64,000 bases of DNA from Sterolibacterium sp. GTDB lineage: Bacteria; Pseudomonadota; Gammaproteobacteria; Burkholderiales; Rhodocyclaceae. Position numbers and translations under genes: made by a program. Where the stretch lies: NCBI GenBank assembly GCA_018062105.1, contig JAGOSV010000003.1, forward strand, positions 1 to 64,000, given 5' to 3'. How positions within the stretch are numbered: position 1 is the stretch's first letter; every line of letters begins with the position of its first letter. Under the pieces are notes generated by a model. The model was given only the letters and a program-made list of their open reading frames with translations. It had not been told where the DNA came from and searched no databases. Shown here one piece after another: positions 59,401 to 64,000 of the stretch.

Positions 59401-61114
59401 GGACGATGATGCCGGCCGGCTGTATCTGCAATACCGGGCAGCCGCCGAAAGCCGGGCACGACAACAGGCCGGACGAGATATCGGCATGGACGAGATTTAT
59501 GCCGAACTGGCCGTGTTGAGTGGCCGGCCGGCGGCCGACGTCCAGACCTGGCGGACACTGGAAGAACGTCTCGAGCAAGCCAGCGTCACCGCCCGCCCGG
59601 AGGCACTGGCCCTGTATCGCCAGGCACTGGACAGCGGCAAGCCGGTAGTGCTGATCAGCGACATGTTCCTGCCGCGTCCGCTGATCGAAGCCATGCTGCG
59701 CCAGCACGGCTTCGACCGCTGGGATCAACTCTTCCTGTCTGGCGAGATCGGGGTGCGCAAGGACAGCGGCCAGCTCTACGAGCATGTCCTGCAGCATTAC
59801 GCCCTGCAGCCGGCCGAATTGCTGATGATCGGAGATAACGAACGCAGTGACCTGCAAGTGCCCGCCGATCTGGGCTGCCAGACCCTGCACATCCTCCGGC
59901 CGGTCGAGTTTGCCCGTGGCCTCCCCAGGCTGCGGCCACTCATCGAGGCGACGGAGCAGGCCGACGATCTGGATGCCGAGCTGACTCTGGGGCTAATCCT
60001 GCGCCGCCACTACACGGCACTCGACTGGCCAGACTTCGACCCGGCCTCGCTCTTTCCGCCCAATCCATACAACCTTGGCTACAGCCTGGTTGGCCCGCTG
60101 CTGACGGCTTTCAGCGAATGGCTGCTGAACCACGCCCGTCAGGACGGCATCGACCGGCTCTATTTCCTGGCGCGTGAAGGACAACTGATCCAGCGGGTTT
60201 TCGATACCTGGACAAACGGGCGGACGGAGGTGCCGACCAGCCATTATCTGGTACTGTCGCGCCGCGCCGTCAGCGTGCCGATGCTGGCCAGCATGGACGA
60301 CCTCCGCCACATTGCCCGCGCCACCTTCTACCCCAACCGCATTGACGGCTTCCTCACCGAACGCTTTGGCCTGCAACTGCCGGCCGAACGCTGGGCGCAG
60401 CTCGAGGCACGCACCAGCTGGTCGGCAGAACGCACGGTCAGCGTCTTCGACCAGCAGATCGAGCCGCTGCTGCCCCTGCTGACCGAGCTACAGGAGGACA
60501 TCCGCCAGCAGGCCGAACGCGAACGGCAGACCCTGGTGGATTATCTCGACCAGATGGGCTGCCGGCAGGCTGGCCGGCAAGCCGTGGTTGATGTCGGTTA
60601 CGGGGCGACCATCCAGGATTATCTGAACCGGCTGACGCAGGCCACTATGCATGGCTATTACCTGATGACCAACCAGACGGCCCATCAGGTTGGTGCCCGG
60701 CATGGCGTACTGACACGCGGCTGTCTGGCCGAAGACGTCGTGCCCGGCGCACCACAGGCACCGATCCTGTATCAGCACAGCTTCGCTCTGGAAAAACTGC
60801 TCAGCTCAAAGGATGCCCAGCTCCTCTGCTACGAACGGGATGCCACGGGCAGACTGGTGGCACGTCATCGCACCCTGTCTGCCGAAGAGCTGGACAGCGC
60901 ACCCTGGCGCGAAGAATTGCAGGAGGGCGTGATGCAGTTCGTCCAGGATGCCCGTCAGGTACGCCAACAGCTATTGCCGACGTTCTGCCCGTCCGCACAA
61001 CTGGCCGAACAGCTGTACGCCACTTTCATCACCGCCCCCTCACCCCGGGAAAAAGACCTGCTGCAAGGCATCGCCCTGGATGACCACTACTGCGGTCGCG
61101 GTGTGGTGCGCTGA
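56435..61114 (+). CDS. Giant multidomain glycan enzyme: PIG-L + GT2 + RgpF-like + HAD
   Basis: 1,559 residues, no signal peptide or TM helix seen. Residues 20-250 resemble a PIG-L/LmbE metal-dependent de-N-acetylase (HPDDE 29-33; HPDH 135-138). Residues 258-490 are a GT2 glycosyltransferase (VSVLIRSMDRPTLDEAL, DDDD 346-349, ED 431-432). Residues 507-580 are a Gln-rich coiled coil. Residues 686-945 resemble rhamnan synthesis F (HLHMYYEDL, NRGRDIAPM, HLHSKKS). Residues 960-1165 are HAD-like (DIFDT 965-969, S1075, K1109, GDNERSD 1133-1139). Residues 1205-1559 are a further domain (FLAREGQ, VVDVGYG) that often accompanies such HADs. Start ATG overlaps the lipoprotein stop. Probable cytosolic assembly or modification of a surface polysaccharide; acceptor unknown. 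Confidence 0.8.
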   Translation: MSLADEAQLLSCLSTRLPEVSRVLVVAPHPDDEVFGCGGTLALLQAQGAAITVLIVSDGAQGGPAHPGLDPGRLIALREQESLAAARPLGLAAPHFWRLPDRAVPYDETLIARLQAMLQETAAELVFLPSPCDWHPDHQTLAFAGAEAARRQGGGLQVAFYEVTDPLPCPNLLLDISSVAEQKQQAMRCFTTQLDEQPYLERTNGINCFRATHLGARVQFAEAFHLLEAASLSQGWSRLLEGPLAQRQRLGHATEGADMPLVSVLIRSMDRPTLDEALDSVARQTWPNIEIVLVNARGPAHRPLPEHWGRLPLRRIDGDGNHPLHRSRAANLGLAAARGDYLIFLDDDDWFDADHLHRLVTALQTAPEHHVAYSGIRCVDDDGQVLEQVFDEPYHGLRLLAENFMPIHAVLFARNLRDQGCHIDEQLDVYEDWDFWLQLAQHGDFLHVPGSRAVYRITQGSGFGVRADPQRTRQAMLDIYRKWQLRVPDTLLIQLMHTSLQARPLTAELTHLSQQLAECRNQLAATEQQQAAGQQQLVEHQQHSRQHIASLDSQLALRQHQIEQLNAAIAGHGATITALQHSTSWRITRPLRLAARLLRGQRPLVADGVRYRLLQQAKRVYWHLPPSLREPLLHWSYRHLGRLFRGRPHYEQWRAASLPHSVHAAGARGGQMLLLASLPPAAQAEGRIAIHLHMYYEDLADEFAGYLQQMPFAYDLYVSVAHETGREVCQKTFAGLPRQQHLAIEIVANRGRDIAPMFCTFGDRLKDYDFIAHLHSKKSLYNKGATEGWRQYLCTTLLGSEANIRRIFGLMQDRQDEQNRQPPHGIVYPQNYHLLPYAANSWLANRGMGQAWCARLGIPLPQGYFDFPAGSMFWARGDALRPLFDAGITLEDFAVEAGQTDGTFAHCLERLLGLTALSRGFPPAVLCHPERHDWSAWGFHQYLARPYAWMCERLVQPGIQLLAFDIFDTLLVRPLLDAETTKRLVARHLDDDAGRLYLQYRAAAESRARQQAGRDIGMDEIYAELAVLSGRPAADVQTWRTLEERLEQASVTARPEALALYRQALDSGKPVVLISDMFLPRPLIEAMLRQHGFDRWDQLFLSGEIGVRKDSGQLYEHVLQHYALQPAELLMIGDNERSDLQVPADLGCQTLHILRPVEFARGLPRLRPLIEATEQADDLDAELTLGLILRRHYTALDWPDFDPASLFPPNPYNLGYSLVGPLLTAFSEWLLNHARQDGIDRLYFLAREGQLIQRVFDTWTNGRTEVPTSHYLVLSRRAVSVPMLASMDDLRHIARATFYPNRIDGFLTERFGLQLPAERWAQLEARTSWSAERTVSVFDQQIEPLLPLLTELQEDIRQQAERERQTLVDYLDQMGCRQAGRQAVVDVGYGATIQDYLNRLTQATMHGYYLMTNQTAHQVGARHGVLTRGCLAEDVVPGAPQAPILYQHSFALEKLLSSKDAQLLCYERDATGRLVARHRTLSAEELDSAPWREELQEGVMQFVQDARQVRQQLLPTFCPSAQLAEQLYATFITAPSPREKDLLQGIALDDHYCGRGVVR

Positions 61115-61135
61115 CACAGCCGGAGCGCCGCCCCC

Positions 61136-61615
61136 TCAATGCCACCATGCCAGGGCGAAGATGCCCAGCATGGCCAGTACCAGCCCCAGCTTGAGTGCCG
61201 TGGCAACCACGAAGGACAAGGCGGCGACCAGGCCGGCGCGTGCCATTCGTCCGTGATGGCGGGTGGCCAGCAGCTCACCGGCCATGGCACCAACGACGGG
61301 GCCGAGAATCACCCCCGGCAGGCCACCCAGCAACCCCAGTAGCCCTCCCAGCAGCGCCCCGCTGATGGCCAGGCGGCTGGCTCCGCTGCGCTGCACCCCC
61401 AGCACGGCGACAAAGTGATCGGCCAGCCAGCCCAGCACCGCCAGCACGGCGATCAAGCCGAGCGTCCCCGCGCCAGCGTGCGCATAACCATCCTGCCAGG
61501 CGATCAGCCAGAGCCCGAACAGCACCAGGGGCGGGCCGGGCAGCAGGGGCAGCACGGTCCCGGCTACCCCCAGCAGCACGGCCAGCACCGCCACGATGAG
61601 CAGCAGCATCTCCAT
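61136..61615 (-). CDS. DUF456 membrane protein
   Basis: 159 residues, almost wholly hydrophobic, with Gly-rich segments typical of DUF456 (VLLGVAGTVLPLLPGPPLVLFG; LLGGLPGVILGPVVGAMAGEL). About four to five membrane helices. No known function. Start 1 bp after the stop of the upstream membrane-anchored gene. Convergent with the giant gene, 21 bp apart. Confidence 0.88.
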   Translation of the reverse strand: MEMLLLIVAVLAVLLGVAGTVLPLLPGPPLVLFGLWLIAWQDGYAHAGAGTLGLIAVLAVLGWLADHFVAVLGVQRSGASRLAISGALLGGLLGLLGGLPGVILGPVVGAMAGELLATRHHGRMARAGLVAALSFVVATALKLGLVLAMLGIFALAWWH

Positions 61616-61616
61616 C

Positions 61617-62231
61617 TCACTCCACCTCGGCGGCTTCGACGAAGATCAGTTCGCACGAGCCGCCACCACTATCGCTGCGGCTCAACGAACTGCGCCAGCG
61701 CCAGCCGTCGGCACGCTGCACCTCGACCAGCCAGCCTTTGAGCCGGATGTAGCGATTCGCGGCTGTCTGATCGAGCACCCGCGCCACGCTGTCGCTGGCG
61801 GGAATCAGATGCATGTTGGCCGAGGATTCGATGATTTCCTGCAACGGGATCGGCGGTGCATCCGACCAGGAATAGCGGTACCAGCGGCCACCCTGGGAGA
61901 TGTTCAACGCCCCGTACACCTCGGGATCGGCCATCCGCCGCCAGCCCAGTGCCAGGTCGATCGGTGAGAGTTCTGCTTCCGTTCCGAAACGATAGTTCTC
62001 GCGTGACAGCACGCGGGCGCGGATGACGAAACCGGCCAGCGGCTGGATGCGAAAGCCCTTGAAGTCGAAGGCTGCCCGGGTCGCTTCCGTCTGCGCGGGC
62101 ACATCCCCGAACGGCACTGCCGACAAGGCATGGGACTGTATCTGGCGGTCGTTTTCCTGGCGTTGCCGGTGAATGGCGGCATACGCCAGCAGGAAAATGG
62201 CCAGCGTGATCCAGAAGATTCTGCTGCCCAC
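61617..62231 (-). CDS. Membrane-anchored protein of unknown function
   Basis: 204 residues from a GTG at 62229-62231. One N-terminal hydrophobic segment (about 5-20) acts as an uncleaved anchor; the rest is soluble and beta-rich (FDFKGFRIQPLAGFVIRARVLS, LALGWRRMADP, YRYSWSD), ending with a segment containing one Cys. I do not recognise a named family; proteins of this appearance are widespread hypotheticals in proteobacteria. Between tldD and the DUF456 gene on the same strand, spacings 13 bp and 1 bp. Confidence 0.7.
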   Translation of the reverse strand: MGSRIFWITLAIFLLAYAAIHRQRQENDRQIQSHALSAVPFGDVPAQTEATRAAFDFKGFRIQPLAGFVIRARVLSRENYRFGTEAELSPIDLALGWRRMADPEVYGALNISQGGRWYRYSWSDAPPIPLQEIIESSANMHLIPASDSVARVLDQTAANRYIRLKGWLVEVQRADGWRWRSSLSRSDSGGGSCELIFVEAAEVE

Positions 62232-62244
62232 GGCAAGCGCCTGT

Positions 62245-63729
62245 TCAGAGTGCGCTGCCGCCGACCGTCAGCCCGTCGATCTTCAGCGTCGGCTGGCCGA
62301 CACCGACCGGCACGCTCTGCCCTTCCTTGCCACAGGTGCCCACCCCGGGATCGAGAGCCAGATCGTTGCCGATCATGCGGACATGCTGCAACACATCCGG
62401 GCCGCTGCCGATCAGGGTGGCGCCCTTGACCGGCGTGGTGATCTTGCCGTTCTCGATCAGATAGGCCTCGGCAGCAGAGAAAACGAATTTGCCGCTAGTG
62501 ATATCGACCTGGCCACCGCCGAAATTGGCGGCGTACAGCCCTTTCTTCACCGAGGCGATGATTTCCTGCGGATCCTTGTCGCCATTCATCATGCAGGTGT
62601 TGGTCATGCGTGGCAGCGGCAGATGGGCAAAGGATTCGCGCCGGCCGTTGCCGGTCGGTGCCACACCCATCAGACGGGCATTCAGCGTGTCCTGCAAATA
62701 GCCGGTCAGGATGCCATCCTCGATCAGCAAGGTGTTGCGCGTCGGATTGCCTTCATCGTCGATCGACAGCGAACCACGCCGGCCAGGTAGCGTGCCATCA
62801 TCGAACACGGTGACACCGCGGGCGGCCACCCGCTCGCCGATGCGCCCGGCAAAGGCCGAGCTACCCTTACGATTGAAATCACCTTCCAGACCGTGGCCGA
62901 TAGCCTCGTGCAGCAGGATGCCCGGCCAGCCGGGCCCCAGCACCACGGTCATGGCACCGGCGGGGGCGGCCTGGGCCGCCAGATTGACACTGGCCTGATG
63001 AACGGCACGCTGTGCGTATTCCTGCAACAGGGCATCGTTGAAATAACTGTAGTCATGACGGCCACCGCCACCGGCCGAGCCCATTTCGCGCCGTCCCTGA
63101 TCGACCATGATGACGCTCACCGACAGCCGCACCAGTGGCCGGACATCAGCCGCCATGTGGCCATCGCTGCGTGCCACCAGGATGACTTCCCAGCTGCCGG
63201 CAAGACTGGCCATGACTTCCGTGACCCGGGGATCGGCGGCACGGGCGAAACTTTCGAGCCGTTCGAGCAGGCGCACCTTGTCGGCATCGTTCAGGCTGGC
63301 GATTGGATCGAGTGCCGGATAGAGCGGCTTGACAGCCGACTTGCCCAGCTCCTGACGCAGCAGCGGCGCAACGCCGCGTCCGCCCTGGGCGGCGATGGCG
63401 CGGGTTGCCCCAGCGGCAGATTCCAGGGCGGCCAGGCTGATCTCATCGGAGTAGGCAAAGGCGGTTTTCTCGCCACTGATGGCACGTACCCCGACACCTT
63501 GTTCGATATTGAAGCTGCCGGATTTGACGATGCCTTCCTCCAGGCTCCAGCCCTCGGAGCGGCCATACTGGAAATACAGGTCGGCGTAGTCGAGATGGTG
63601 GCTGAACATCTGTGAAAACACATGGTTCAGGCGCATCGAAGTCAGGTTACCCGGCACCAGCAGGCATTTCTCGGCGGTGTGGAAATTACGCAGGGCATCG
63701 GTGGCAGGGGTGGTGTGGCGTGTCGTCAT
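62245..63729 (-). CDS. tldD: Metalloprotease TldD
   Basis: 494 residues. Zinc motif [12 protein letters not shown]-terminal domain with [19 protein letters not shown], and C-terminal [12 protein letters not shown] and the [18 protein letters not shown] segment. TldD pairs with TldE (PmbA) to degrade unfolded peptides and mature peptide antibiotics; no tldE is in the window. The nitrilase gene lies 15 bp upstream on the same strand, a common betaproteobacterial order. Confidence 0.96.
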   Translation of the reverse strand: MTTRHTTPATDALRNFHTAEKCLLVPGNLTSMRLNHVFSQMFSHHLDYADLYFQYGRSEGWSLEEGIVKSGSFNIEQGVGVRAISGEKTAFAYSDEISLAALESAAGATRAIAAQGGRGVAPLLRQELGKSAVKPLYPALDPIASLNDADKVRLLERLESFARAADPRVTEVMASLAGSWEVILVARSDGHMAADVRPLVRLSVSVIMVDQGRREMGSAGGGGRHDYSYFNDALLQEYAQRAVHQASVNLAAQAAPAGAMTVVLGPGWPGILLHEAIGHGLEGDFNRKGSSAFAGRIGERVAARGVTVFDDGTLPGRRGSLSIDDEGNPTRNTLLIEDGILTGYLQDTLNARLMGVAPTGNGRRESFAHLPLPRMTNTCMMNGDKDPQEIIASVKKGLYAANFGGGQVDITSGKFVFSAAEAYLIENGKITTPVKGATLIGSGPDVLQHVRMIGNDLALDPGVGTCGKEGQSVPVGVGQPTLKIDGLTVGGSAL

Positions 63730-63744
63730 GGTGTCATCCAGTTC

Positions 63745-64000
63745 TCAAAGTATGCGGTGGCGCAAGGCGGGCAGACTGGCACGCACTTCGGCCAGACGCT
63801 GGGCATCGAAGTTGCCAAGGGCAATGCCGCTGCCCTTGTCGAGGCGTGCCACGATGTCGCCCCAGGGGTCGATCAGCATGCTGTTGCCGTGGGTCTGGCG
63901 ACCGTTCGGATGCAGTCCGCCTTGTGCCGCAGCCAGAACATAGCACTGATTTTCGACGGCGCGGGCACGCAGCAGCAACGTCCAGTGCGCCTGTCCGGTG
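63745..64000 (-). CDS. Carbon-nitrogen hydrolase (nitrilase family), C-terminal part
   Basis: Only the last 84 codons are in the window; the 5' part lies beyond the right edge. The visible segment TGQAHWTLLLRARAVENQCY, then GRQTHGNSMLIDPWG and the LPALRHRIL end match the C-terminal third of Nit-type amidohydrolases (omega-amidase or deaminated-glutathione amidase group). The catalytic Glu-Lys-Cys triad is not in view. Upstream of tldD. Confidence 0.88.
   Translation of the reverse strand, partial: TGQAHWTLLLRARAVENQCYVLAAAQGGLHPNGRQTHGNSMLIDPWGDIVARLDKGSGIALGNFDAQRLAEVRASLPALRHRIL

Noticed and set aside
58205..59890. 561-codon minus-strand frame opposite the giant glycan gene
   Set aside because: No recognisable motifs; explained by GC bias opposite a certain coding region.

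Overview
The window reads as a chromosomal segment of a GC-rich, motile betaproteobacterium of the Rhodocyclales/Nitrosomonadales kind. The assignment is inferred from gene content and synteny: trxA-rho-rpmE, thiD-thiE-hemL, rsmE-pap-argA-yggX, argS-SPOR-dsbA-SDR-aroK-aroB-dgt, thiS-thiG-trmB, a Burkholderiales-type porin and a Pil-Chp chemosensory operon. It is almost wholly coding, mostly housekeeping genes. I see no tRNA, rRNA, insertion sequence, prophage or CRISPR array.

Layout. 1-2.0 kb (minus): oxygen-independent ubiquinone operon ubiU-ubiV-ubiT, with ubiT cut by the left edge. 2.2-4.2 kb: a lone, very large flagellin gene with a candidate sigma-54 promoter. 4.5-6.6 kb: M48 membrane protease and rsgA. 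6.8-9.0 kb: orn facing an ArnT-like glycosyltransferase. 9.1-11.6 kb (minus): trxA-rho-rpmE. 11.8-15.1 kb: a DciA-like gene divergent from secA. 15.2-18.5 kb (minus): thiD-thiE-hemL and a small Cys-rich protein. 18.8-27.8 kb: pilG-pilH-pilI-pilJ-pilL, the twitching-motility chemosensory system. 27.8-30 kb: a CocE-type lipoprotein hydrolase. 30.2-31.7 kb: cobQ. 31.7-34.2 kb (minus): rlhA coupled to a thioredoxin-fold gene. 34.2-39.1 kb: rsmE, polyphosphate:AMP phosphotransferase, argA, yggX and a YecA-like protein. 39.1-40.5 kb (minus): miaB. 40.7-45.4 kb: a short-chain dehydrogenase remnant, an acyl-CoA dehydrogenase/hydrolase pair, a small membrane protein and an ABC exporter. 45.7-46.7 kb (minus): porin. 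47.2-54.0 kb: argS through dgt. 54.0-61.1 kb: a tightly overlapped run thiS-thiG-trmB-lipoprotein-giant protein. 61.1-64 kb (minus): nitrilase (cut by the right edge), tldD, a membrane-anchored unknown and a DUF456 protein.

The most unusual object is the 1,559-residue protein at 56435-61114. It appears to combine a PIG-L-type de-N-acetylase, a GT2 glycosyltransferase, a coiled coil, a rhamnan-synthesis-F-like domain, a HAD phosphatase and a further C-terminal domain. It is translationally coupled to a lipoprotein and sits at the end of a thiamine/tRNA-modification operon. It could be a one-protein surface-glycan assembly machine. Other items of interest are a C10 tract beside the likely pilG promoter, acidic insertions in ThiD, a recurrent GCTAAAAT promoter core often placed at or near the start codon, and several 8-12 bp tandem repeats confined to intergenic spacers.
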